Assembly: GCA_903910215.1 (NCBI GenBank)
Contig: CAIVYV010000268.1
Span: 1 to 5,582 of the forward strand
Reading direction: 5' to 3'
Length of the DNA stretch: 5,582 bases
Source: an uncultured Pseudomonadota bacterium
GTDB lineage: Bacteria > Pseudomonadota > Gammaproteobacteria > Steroidobacterales > Steroidobacteraceae
Positions 1-5,582 of the stretch are shown piece by piece. How positions within the stretch are numbered: the first letter of the stretch is position 1; the number at the start of each line of letters is the position of its first letter. The position numbers and the translations under genes were made by a program. The notes below the pieces were generated by a model. That model did no database searches and was not told the origin of the DNA. It saw nothing but the letters and a program-made list of their open reading frames with translations.

Positions 1-465
1 GCGAGCGGTGTCTCCCCGGTGCCGCCCACGAGTCGTTGTGGGCGCTTGTTTATTACGGTGCTCGGAGCGCCCTCGATTGAACAGGCGCGCGATTTCTACG
101 CCAACAATTTCGAGTTACGAGCGCGCCCGATTCGAGCGTCGACTGGGCAGGTGGTGCAACGAGCATGGGGTGGCACACCCGATGGCACGCATCCGATCAC
201 TTTGCTGCCTTTGTCTGAATCGGCTAACGCTATCGAGATGAACGGCTACGTTCGAGAGGGTATCGTCAGTCGGATCCGTACGGACGGCGAGCTGCCACCG
301 GGCAATTCGCTCGTGAGTTTCGAAGTCGATCGCCTCGAGGCGTTGCCCGACCACTTACAGTTGACGGTCTGTTCACCGCCGGATGCCCTGTATTCAGGAT
401 GTCGAGTCGGATTTTTTGTTGGACCTGCAGGTGAGTGGGTCGAGTTGATCGAGAGGCAATCATGA
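1..465 (+). CDS. VOC (glyoxalase/bleomycin-resistance/dioxygenase-fold) family protein, 5'-partial
   Basis: The reading frame is open from base 1 to a TGA at 463-465 (154 codons seen). A GTG lies at 19 but has no Shine-Dalgarno before it, so I treat the gene as starting upstream of the window. Residues 14-39 look like the first strand and helix of a VOC module (GRLFITVLG, then SIEQARDFYANNFEL). The C-terminal strand GPAGEWVELIE (about 141-151) is the typical last VOC strand carrying a Glu metal-ligand position. The first strand has no His where metal-dependent VOC enzymes usually place one, so this module may be the non-metal half of a two-module protein, the other half lying upstream. VOC proteins include epimerases, lyases, dioxygenases and binding proteins; the reaction cannot be assigned. 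The stop overlaps the next gene's start (ATGA), implying translational coupling with the MmgE/PrpD gene. Family assignment is fairly sure, function unknown. Confidence 0.75.
   Translation, partial: ASGVSPVPPTSRCGRLFITVLGAPSIEQARDFYANNFELRARPIRASTGQVVQRAWGGTPDGTHPITLLPLSESANAIEMNGYVREGIVSRIRTDGELPPGNSLVSFEVDRLEALPDHLQLTVCSPPDALYSGCRVGFFVGPAGEWVELIERQS
451..456 (+). promoter_or_regulatory. Ribosome binding site of the MmgE/PrpD gene
   Basis: GAGAGG lies 5 bases before the ATG at 462, inside the last codons of the VOC gene. It favours ATG 462 over the in-frame GTG at 435, which would add nine residues (ending REAI) that resemble no family sequence. Confidence 0.65.
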
Positions 466-1772
466 CTCTGTCGAAGGATATCCAGCGTTGGTGGCAGCTC
501 GACCCATCGACTTTCCAGACCCTCGACATTCACCTGCGTCGGTTGACTCTCGATACCGTCGCTTGCGCGATCGCCGGCTTACAGACTCAGGAGGTTTCGT
601 CCTTCGAATGTGCGCGCGTCGTATCGTCACCCGGTAATGTCGTCTTTCCGGGTGGTACACGGGCGTTGAATGCGTCGGCGGCGGCTTCGGTCGGCGCGAT
701 GGCAGCGTGTTGGTTCGAATTTTGTGAGGGCCACGAGTTGGCGCATGGGCGACCGGGTCTGCACGTAGTGCCGCTGGCACTGGCGCTCGGAGCCGTGCTC
801 GACAAAACTTATGGCGAGGTATTGCGCGCCACGCTGCTCGGCTACGAGATCGGTGCACGCGCTGGTATCGCGATGCGGATCCGTCGCGGATTGCACGTCG
901 ATGGCACATGGGGTGTGCTCGGTGCGACGGCTGCAGCGGCCAGTTTGCTGGGAATGACGACGGAGCGTGCGGTAGCCGCTGTGGGAATTGCGGCATCGCA
1001 AATTTCGACGTCTCTTTATCGTCCAGTCGCCGCCGGCATGACTGCGCGCAATAGCTACGTTGCGCGTGCGATGGAAGACGCTGTGCTATTTGCGCAAGCT
1101 GCTGCTGCCGGGGTCGATGCCGCCGTCGATACGCTCGCGATCGCAGCCGCTGAATTGGCAGGTGATGCTCGATTGAAAGAGTCGTGGCAATGGCCAAGTG
1201 TCGATGCTGCCTTGCTGGCCCAGGGCTATCTAAAGCCCTATGCCGCAGTTCGCCACGCGCATTACGGAATCGCCGCTGCGCAGCAGTGGCGGAACCAGTA
1301 TCGACACGCCGAGCGTATCGAGCGAGTGGTTCTAACGGTCTACCCCGAAGCCTTGCAGTATTGCGGTAATCGAGCGCCGCAAACGATGATCCAAGCTCAA
1401 TTCAGTTTGAGTTACGCAGTGTCGCGAGTTTTGGCAGGCTACGACATCACACCGGCTGCCTATTCGCGCGATGCTTTGCAGGATCCGCTCGCGTGTCGCA
1501 TCGAGCGCGATATGAGCGTCATCGAAACGCACGAATTTTCACGTCGTGCTGCGCGACTTCAGGTCGATGCCGACGGTGCTTCATTCGTCACGATGGTCGA
1601 TCGCGTCGACGGTGATCCGGATCAGCCGATGACGACCGAGACGGTGTTGAACAAAGCCGTGGGGCTGATTTCCGCGAGCTTACCGTCGGTCGACGCGGGT
1701 GCATACTCGACGCGCTGGCTCGAGGCGCCGCACGACACGCCGGTACGAACGCTGCTCGATCTAACGAGCTGA
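462..1772 (+). CDS. MmgE/PrpD family protein (2-methylcitrate dehydratase / aconitate decarboxylase superfamily)
   Basis: A complete 436-residue protein, close to the usual 440-480 of the family, which includes 2-methylcitrate dehydratase PrpD, cis-aconitate decarboxylase and iminodisuccinate-processing enzymes acting on small carboxylic acids in the cytoplasm. Family landmarks in order: N-terminal helix with DTVACAIAG (31-39); FEFCEGHELAHGRPG (85-99) followed by VVPLALALG (102-110); GYEIGARAG (127-135); the glycine-rich core LHVDGTWGVLGATAAAASLLGM (144-165); GIAASQ (175-180); KPYAAVRHAHYGIAAA (258-273), matching the family's KPYpxxRxxH region; and AQFSLSYAVSRVLAG (312-326). By eye alignment, the HPG His is Arg97 and the catalytic Lys of PrpD-like members falls at Ala195 (GMTARN, 192-197), while His145 of the LHxxGT motif is kept, so chemistry may differ from classic dehydratases. 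The start is set by the SD at 451-456 and the ATGA coupling to the VOC gene. Its 3' end overlaps the convergent dipeptidase gene by 12 bp. Family sure; substrate unknown. Confidence 0.93.
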   Translation: MTLSKDIQRWWQLDPSTFQTLDIHLRRLTLDTVACAIAGLQTQEVSSFECARVVSSPGNVVFPGGTRALNASAAASVGAMAACWFEFCEGHELAHGRPGLHVVPLALALGAVLDKTYGEVLRATLLGYEIGARAGIAMRIRRGLHVDGTWGVLGATAAAASLLGMTTERAVAAVGIAASQISTSLYRPVAAGMTARNSYVARAMEDAVLFAQAAAAGVDAAVDTLAIAAAELAGDARLKESWQWPSVDAALLAQGYLKPYAAVRHAHYGIAAAQQWRNQYRHAERIERVVLTVYPEALQYCGNRAPQTMIQAQFSLSYAVSRVLAGYDITPAAYSRDALQDPLACRIERDMSVIETHEFSRRAARLQVDADGASFVTMVDRVDGDPDQPMTTETVLNKAVGLISASLPSVDAGAYSTRWLEAPHDTPVRTLLDLTS

Positions 1773-3041
1773 ACTCGGAGCGCTCTCGAAGAGCTTGGTT
1801 GACGGCTCGCGCGCGGCGCGTAGCCGAGCGGCGACCTTCTCGGTTTGTTCCCAGGCTCGCAGCACGTTTTCACCGGCGAGCTTGCGCAGCTCTGTATCAG
1901 TCCACCCGCGGCGGATGAGTTCTGCGAAGAGGCGTGGGTAGGTCGACACATCATCGAGACCCTCTGGCCAATTCGGGTTGCCGTCGAAGTCGCCGCCTAT
2001 GCCGACATGATCGATGCCTGCCACACGACGCACATGCTCAATGTGATCGGCCACCATGCCGATGGTCGTGACGGGGGTTTTGATGGCGGCCATACCTTCA
2101 CGCATGATCCGTTCGCGCTCCTCGGTGCTCGCAGCGGCGCGAGCGCGCAAGGCGAGTTCAGCCATAGCCGGTTGCACGATGCGTCCCACTTCGCAATTCA
2201 CGAAGCCGGCGACGAAGGTGATCATCACGACGCCGCCATTGCTGGGTAATTCACGCAAGATGTCATCGGGTACGTTACGCGGCACGTCGCAAACGCCACG
2301 CGCTGAGGAGTGCGAAAAAATCACGGGTGCTTCGCTGATGCGCAGTGTTGCGACCATGGTGGCGGGAGAGGCGTGCGACAAATCGATCAGCATGCCGAGG
2401 CGATTCATTTCACGAACGACTTCTTCACCGAAGGGTGTTAGACCGTTGTGTCGTGGCGGAAGCTGCGCAGCGGCATCGGCCCAGTCCGTATGCGCGTTGT
2501 GTGTCAGCGCCATGTATCGGACGCCAAGATCGTAGTAAGCGCGCAGCGCGCCCAAAGAATTCTCGATACCGTAGCCACCTTCCATGCCCAACATCGAGGC
2601 AATTCGCCCCGCGCGTTTGGCCTCGCTGACATCGGCTACGCTGGTCGCAAATTGGAAGGTGTCCGGATAGCGCTCGATGATGCGGCGGGCGAGTTCGATC
2701 TGCTCGAGTTGGGGGCGCGCGAAGGGACCACGACCCTCGCCCGGAATGTAGACCGACCAGAATTGGGCGCCGAGTCTGCCCTCGCGTAGCCTGGCGATAT
2801 CGGTGTCGCCTTCGGTGGGTTGCCGTAAGTCATAAACCGCCACATCGCCGGGCGCTTTGGCAAATTGCCGGATCGCCATAGGCAAATCGTTATGACCATC
2901 GACGAGGATGGTCGATTCCAGCACCGCGATCGCGCGTTTAAGCGACTCGTCTTGTTCAGCCGCTCGAGCGGGCGTGGCAACGGCGGCGAGGGTGAGCAGT
3001 ACGACGCTCATCGAGAGCAGGGCGGAAGGAGTGATCTTCAT
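1761..3041 (-). CDS. Exported membrane-dipeptidase-family zinc peptidase (M19, renal dipeptidase type)
   Basis: A complete 426-residue protein. Residues 1-27 form a Sec-type signal peptide (MKIT, hydrophobic stretch, PARA cleavage region) with no lipobox Cys, so the enzyme is expected in the periplasm. The binuclear-zinc site of M19 peptidases is intact: His50 and Asp52 in VDGHNDLP, bridging Glu154 in LGMEGG, His223 in IDLSH, His244 in IFSHS. Also present are the substrate residues His181 (LTHN), Arg255 (PRNVPDD) and Asp351 (GIGGDFDG). The spacing His223-His244 (21) and His244-Arg255 (11) matches human renal dipeptidase. An insertion-like helical segment (about 284-330) precedes the last motif, as I recall for many bacterial members. 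M19 enzymes hydrolyse dipeptides, including ones with a C-terminal D-residue. The frame stays open upstream to 3254, but the signal peptide fixes the start at 3041. It is transcribed divergently from the S66 gene, 79 bp away. The Shine-Dalgarno is poor (AAGGGA at 3055-3060, 13 bases from the ATG). Confidence 0.95.
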   Translation of the reverse strand: MKITPSALLSMSVVLLTLAAVATPARAAEQDESLKRAIAVLESTILVDGHNDLPMAIRQFAKAPGDVAVYDLRQPTEGDTDIARLREGRLGAQFWSVYIPGEGRGPFARPQLEQIELARRIIERYPDTFQFATSVADVSEAKRAGRIASMLGMEGGYGIENSLGALRAYYDLGVRYMALTHNAHTDWADAAAQLPPRHNGLTPFGEEVVREMNRLGMLIDLSHASPATMVATLRISEAPVIFSHSSARGVCDVPRNVPDDILRELPSNGGVVMITFVAGFVNCEVGRIVQPAMAELALRARAAASTEERERIMREGMAAIKTPVTTIGMVADHIEHVRRVAGIDHVGIGGDFDGNPNWPEGLDDVSTYPRLFAELIRRGWTDTELRKLAGENVLRAWEQTEKVAARLRAAREPSTKLFESAPSSAR

Positions 3042-3120
3042 GAGTCGAGTGATATCCCTTCCTGCCGCGTTGCGCAAGCGACACGTATACTCGACCCTTC
3101 GATCCAGAGGGGGAGTCATC
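3042..3120. promoter_or_regulatory. Divergent intergenic promoter region between dipeptidase and LD-carboxypeptidase genes
   Basis: These 79 bp must hold the 5' signals of two divergent genes. Plus strand: TATACT at 3086-3091 is a good -10 candidate about 30 bases before the S66 ATG, but no convincing -35 lies at the right distance. Minus strand: TTGCGC (3072-3077) and TATCAC (3049-3054) are separated by 17 bp and would start transcription at or next to the dipeptidase ATG. A 7-bp inverted repeat, GTCGAGT (3044-3050) and ACTCGAC (3089-3095), has one arm overlapping each -10 candidate, and TTGCGCAA (3070-3077) is a palindrome near the middle. That promoters sit here follows from the gene layout; the exact boxes are weak guesses. 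Confidence 0.4.
3107..3115 (+). promoter_or_regulatory. Ribosome binding site of the LD-carboxypeptidase gene
   Basis: The purine run GAGGGGGAG ends 5 bases before the ATG at 3121. This strong Shine-Dalgarno decides the start: the frame is open far upstream (to 2908), but that extension would cross the divergent dipeptidase gene, whereas ATG 3121 gives a clean signal peptide. Confidence 0.8.
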
Positions 3121-4179
3121 ATGACCAATCGGCGTGAGTGGATTGCGGCCGCAACGGCCGCCACGTTCGGTGCGCTCTTGGCGCAGTCGAGTCTCGGCAG
3201 CCCGTGGCCCGCCGGTGCCGAACGCCGTCGGCGCATCGTCAAACCGTCGCGCATTCAGGCCGGTGACACGATTGGCTTGATGATTCCGGCCAGTGCGAAT
3301 TGGGATCCGAACGATGTCGATGTGTTGCTCGAATCGCTGGCCGCCCTTGGTTTGAAAGGGAAACTCGGGAAGCACGTGTTCGATCGTTACGGCTATCTCG
3401 CTGGGCGTGACGAGGATCGTGCTGCCGATCTCAATGCGATGTTTCGCGATCCCGAGGTAAAGGCCATCCATTGTATCCGCGGTGGTTGGGGTTCCGCGCG
3501 CCTGTTGCCGCTGCTCGACTTCGATGCGATCGCGAAGAACCCCAAGGCACTCATCGGCTACAGCGACATCACCGCCTTGTTGCTCGCGTTGCACGCCAAG
3601 ACCGGGCTCGTCACCTTTCATGGTCCGAATGGGGCAAGTGAGTGGAACAAGACTAACGTCGAATGGCTGCAACGAGTGTTGTGGCAGAGCGAGACGGCTA
3701 CTTTCGAAAATCCGCGTGAGGTCGGTGAATTGCTCGCGCCGGTCAAAAATCGCACGCGTACGCTGCGCGCGGGTGTTGCGCGTGGTCGTCTGCTCGGCGG
3801 TAACCTCACGGTCCTCACGGCGCTGCTTGGCTCTTCTTACGTTCCCGATTTCACCGGCGCCATTCTCTTCCTGGAGGATATCGATGAGGCGCCGTATCGT
3901 ATCGATCGGATGCTGGTGCAATTGAAGCTCGCCGGTGTGCTCGACAAACTGGCCGGATTTGTTTGGGGCAACTGCACTGATTGCGGACCCGGCGAGGGGT
4001 ATGGCTCGCTGACGATCCCGGATGTCTTGCGTGACCACATCGAGCCGCTTGGCATCCCGGCCTACTCGGGCGCGATGTTTGGTCACATCACCCGGCAGTT
4101 CACTTTGCCCGTGGGTGTCGAGGTCGAGCTCGATGCTGTCCGCGGTACGATCAGGATGTTGGAGAGTGCTGTCGCGTGA
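3121..4179 (+). CDS. LD-carboxypeptidase family serine peptidase (S66) with Tat-like signal peptide
   Basis: A complete 352-residue protein of the family of muramoyltetrapeptide LD-carboxypeptidase (LdcA) and the microcin C immunity peptidase MccF. Domain landmarks: GDTIGLMIPAS (48-58) begins the N-terminal domain; HCIRGGWGSARLLPLLDF (117-134); nucleophile Ser148 in IGYSDITALL; FHGP (166-169); GRLLGGNLTVLTALLG (222-237); Glu252 in FLEDIDEAPYRIDRML; His322 in FGHITRQFTLPVG. The spacing Ser148-Glu252-His322 (104 and 70) closely follows Ser115-Glu217-His285 of Pseudomonas LdcA, so the catalytic triad looks intact. Unlike the cytoplasmic E. coli enzyme, the first ~33 residues form an export signal: twin Arg4-Arg5 in TNRREWI, an alanine-rich hydrophobic stretch (about 8-25) and AGA before residue 34, suggesting Tat export to the periplasm. 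LdcA removes the terminal D-Ala of tetrapeptide stems; MccF-like members cut other amides, and sequence alone does not decide. It may be co-transcribed with the receptor gene 121 bp downstream. Confidence 0.93.
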   Translation: MTNRREWIAAATAATFGALLAQSSLGSPWPAGAERRRRIVKPSRIQAGDTIGLMIPASANWDPNDVDVLLESLAALGLKGKLGKHVFDRYGYLAGRDEDRAADLNAMFRDPEVKAIHCIRGGWGSARLLPLLDFDAIAKNPKALIGYSDITALLLALHAKTGLVTFHGPNGASEWNKTNVEWLQRVLWQSETATFENPREVGELLAPVKNRTRTLRAGVARGRLLGGNLTVLTALLGSSYVPDFTGAILFLEDIDEAPYRIDRMLVQLKLAGVLDKLAGFVWGNCTDCGPGEGYGSLTIPDVLRDHIEPLGIPAYSGAMFGHITRQFTLPVGVEVELDAVRGTIRMLESAVA

Positions 4180-4300
4180 CGCATGTCCACGAGTGCTGGT
4201 GGTCTACATACAACACCCAAGGGTTGCGCGCCGCGCCGGAAAGTATTTGAATCCGGAACATCGTTTGCCCCCGATACAACAAGACCCCTAGGGAGGGAAT
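4180..4300 (+). other. Spacer between LD-carboxypeptidase and TonB receptor genes
   Basis: No gene and no convincing rho-independent terminator is visible in these 121 bp. The only hairpin noted is CCGGA (4236-4240) with TCCGG (4252-4256), a short stem with an 11-base loop and no T-run after it. A weak promoter candidate is TTGCGC (4224-4229), 17 bp, TTGAAT (4247-4252). The lack of a terminator is compatible with read-through from the peptidase gene into the receptor gene, but a separate receptor promoter is also possible. Confidence 0.4.
4291..4298 (+). promoter_or_regulatory. Ribosome binding site of the TonB receptor gene
   Basis: GGGAGGGA precedes the ATG at 4301 by 2 bases (the GGGAGG core by 4). 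An in-frame TAG at 4289-4291 closes the frame just upstream, so 4301 is the first possible start. The site is partly covered by the palindrome CCCTAGGG (4286-4293). Confidence 0.75.
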
Positions 4301-5582
4301 ATGAAGGGTATCAGGCTAGTCGTCTCCGCGATCATCGCGGGATCCGTGTTGAGTTCGCCGATCATCGCCCAGCAGGTCGGTGGTATTCGGGGCAAGGTCA
4401 GTGCTGAAGTGGCCGGCACCAGTGTCTCGGGCATCACCGTCACGGCCACCTCCGATGTGATGCCCAAGCCGCGTTCTGCCACTGTGCGCGAAGATGGCAG
4501 CTATAGCCTGCCGTTGCTGCTGCCGGGTCGTTACACGCTCACGTTTGCCAATGCGAGCGGCGTACTGCAGAAGGTCGACGTCGAGGTTCTGCTCGATCAA
4601 ACCACAACGGCGGATGTGTCGGTCGGCGCTTCCCGCGGCGATGCGGCGCTCGAAACGGTGCGCATCGTTGCCAGTGGTTTGTCGCGCGAAGGTAACGCGT
4701 CGATCTCGAACTCGCTGGGTTCGGACAACATCGAGCGCCTCCCGATCGGTCAGGAGTATCGCGATCTGCTCAAGCTGATTCCTGGCGTGCAGTACTCCGA
4801 AAACAAAACGCTCGGTCCCTCAGCTGGTGGCTCAGGCGTCGATAACAAGTATGGATTCGACGGCGTTGACGTCTCGTTGCCGTTGTTCGGCAACCTGGCC
4901 TCGGACCCCTCGACGCACGATGTCGCTAACGTCTCCATGGAGCGTGGTGGCGCCAAGGCGATCGGCTTCAATCGCGCCGGCGGCTTCTCCATCAACACCA
5001 CCTCCAAGTCGGGCACGAACGAGTTCAAGGGCTCGGTCGAGTACAAAACCCAGCCGAAGAGCATGGTCGCCAAGATTCGCGGTACGACGAGCTATCAGCT
5101 CGAGCAGACCTGGATGAGCGCCGGCTTCGGCGGCCCGATCATCGAAGACTCGTTGTTCTTCTACGCGTCCTACTATCGACCGGAAGTCAACAAAGACAAC
5201 CCGGTGACGGCCTATGGCGAGGTCAAAGATTACAAGAGCGTGCGCGACGAATACTTCGGCAAGCTCACCTGGGCGCCAACCGACGATTTGTTGTTCAACT
5301 TGAGTCTGCGTACCTCGGATCGCGAGGGCCGAGGCCTTGGCATCGGTGCGTTCGACCCCGATTCTCAGAGTGTGGGTGAAGCGTCGTATCAAGACATCCT
5401 CACGCTCGATGGCTCGTGGATCATGGGCGAGAACTCGACTCTGAGTTTCAAGGCGGGCAAGTTCGAACTCGAGACTGCTTCGGTTCCGGACGTGCTGCTC
5501 GGCTTCACGGGCAAGATCGGTGATCGGCTGAACATCGCCGATCTCACTAATCAAGGACGTTTCACTGTCCCGACATTGATCA
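4301..5582 (+). CDS. Oar-like TonB-dependent receptor with N-terminal carboxypeptidase-regulatory-like domain, 3'-partial
   Basis: The frame is open from ATG 4301 to the right edge without a stop (427 codons); full-length members usually run to roughly 900-1100 residues, so about half is visible. Residues 1-23 are a signal peptide (MKGIR, hydrophobic stretch, IIA before QQ). Residues 27-110 form a carboxypeptidase-regulatory-like (Ig-like) domain, with GGIRGKV at its start and DGSYSLPLLLPGRYTLTF at its end. LETVRIVAS (117-125) sits where a TonB box is expected. The plug follows, with IERLPIGQEYRDLLKLIPGV (144-163), YGFDGVDVS (184-192), and the hallmark GGFSINTTSKSGTNEFKGS (227-245). Alternating strands with aromatic girdles (for example SLFFYASYY, 284-292, and EYFGKLTWAPTDDLLFNLSL, 317-336) begin the outer-membrane barrel. 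Such receptors import ligands with energy from TonB-ExbBD; this subtype is often linked to peptides, proteins or glycans, but the ligand cannot be read here. Its neighbours, two exported peptidases, suggest a peptide-like ligand. Confidence 0.93.
   Translation, partial: MKGIRLVVSAIIAGSVLSSPIIAQQVGGIRGKVSAEVAGTSVSGITVTATSDVMPKPRSATVREDGSYSLPLLLPGRYTLTFANASGVLQKVDVEVLLDQTTTADVSVGASRGDAALETVRIVASGLSREGNASISNSLGSDNIERLPIGQEYRDLLKLIPGVQYSENKTLGPSAGGSGVDNKYGFDGVDVSLPLFGNLASDPSTHDVANVSMERGGAKAIGFNRAGGFSINTTSKSGTNEFKGSVEYKTQPKSMVAKIRGTTSYQLEQTWMSAGFGGPIIEDSLFFYASYYRPEVNKDNPVTAYGEVKDYKSVRDEYFGKLTWAPTDDLLFNLSLRTSDREGRGLGIGAFDPDSQSVGEASYQDILTLDGSWIMGENSTLSFKAGKFELETASVPDVLLGFTGKIGDRLNIADLTNQGRFTVPTLI

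Noticed and set aside
460..1197. A 245-codon minus-strand open frame opposite the MmgE/PrpD gene.
   Set aside because: Arg/Pro/His-rich composition typical of an antisense shadow and no SD or domain signal.
1778..1785. The palindrome GAGCGCTC just past the MmgE/PrpD stop as a bidirectional terminator.
   Set aside because: It has no loop and no flanking T or A tracts, and lies inside the dipeptidase coding sequence; palindromes of this size are common in GC-rich DNA.
2908..3120. An N-terminal extension of the LD-carboxypeptidase to 2908.
   Set aside because: It would run antisense through the dipeptidase signal-peptide region; the strong SD and signal peptide support ATG 3121.
3042..3254. 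An N-terminal extension of the dipeptidase by 71 residues to 3254.
   Set aside because: It would overlap the start of the divergent S66 gene and bury the clear signal peptide that begins at 3041.
2956..4086. A 376-codon open frame on the minus strand opposite the LD-carboxypeptidase gene.
   Set aside because: Its translation is Arg/Gln-rich without recognisable motifs, and the plus strand carries a clear S66 peptidase with catalytic residues, so this is an antisense shadow of GC-rich coding DNA.
4236..4256. The CCGGA/TCCGG hairpin as a terminator of the LD-carboxypeptidase gene.
   Set aside because: Only a 5-bp stem with an 11-base loop and no T-run downstream.
4183..4407. A small plus-strand frame (74 codons) starting in the spacer and overlapping the receptor gene.
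   Set aside because: No SD, no recognisable domain, and it runs out of frame through the receptor signal peptide and regulatory-like domain.
4832..5554. A 240-codon open frame on the minus strand opposite the TonB receptor.
   Set aside because: The plus-strand receptor has plug and barrel motifs throughout; the reverse frame is open because of codon bias. Such antisense translations are known to be misannotated.

Overview
The window reads as chromosomal DNA of a Gram-negative bacterium, most likely a proteobacterium and perhaps a gammaproteobacterium. It encodes a TonB-dependent outer-membrane receptor, a Sec-type signal peptide and a Tat-like signal peptide, and it is moderately GC-rich with G/C-biased third positions and Shine-Dalgarno sites. 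The taxonomic placement is inference only; there is no rRNA or other marker gene. Coding density is very high and I see no mobile element, tRNA/rRNA, CRISPR array or prophage.

Layout: (1) 1-1772, plus strand: the end of a VOC (glyoxalase/dioxygenase-fold) gene, cut by the left edge, coupled by an ATGA overlap to a complete MmgE/PrpD-family gene. (2) 1761-3041, minus strand: a complete exported zinc dipeptidase (peptidase M19, renal-dipeptidase type). It converges on the MmgE/PrpD gene with a 12-bp overlap of the 3' ends. (3) 3042-3120: a compact 79-bp divergent promoter region. (4) 3121-4179, plus strand: an LD-carboxypeptidase-family serine peptidase (S66) with an apparent Tat signal peptide. 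(5) 4180-4300: a 121-bp spacer. (6) 4301 to the right edge, plus strand: the first 427 codons of an Oar-like TonB-dependent receptor with an N-terminal carboxypeptidase-regulatory-like domain.

Functionally there are two blocks. The VOC + MmgE/PrpD pair looks like a small catabolic unit acting on a carboxylic or hydroxy acid; the substrate cannot be read from sequence. The M19 dipeptidase, the S66 peptidase and the TonB receptor fit together as an envelope peptide-scavenging set: the receptor would bring a peptide or muropeptide-like ligand across the outer membrane, and two exported hydrolases, both from families known to accept bonds next to D-amino acids, would process it in the periplasm. 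This is inference from family and gene order. All three are common families, so the novelty, if any, lies in the combination, in the exported S66 enzyme, and in apparent active-site substitutions in the MmgE/PrpD protein.
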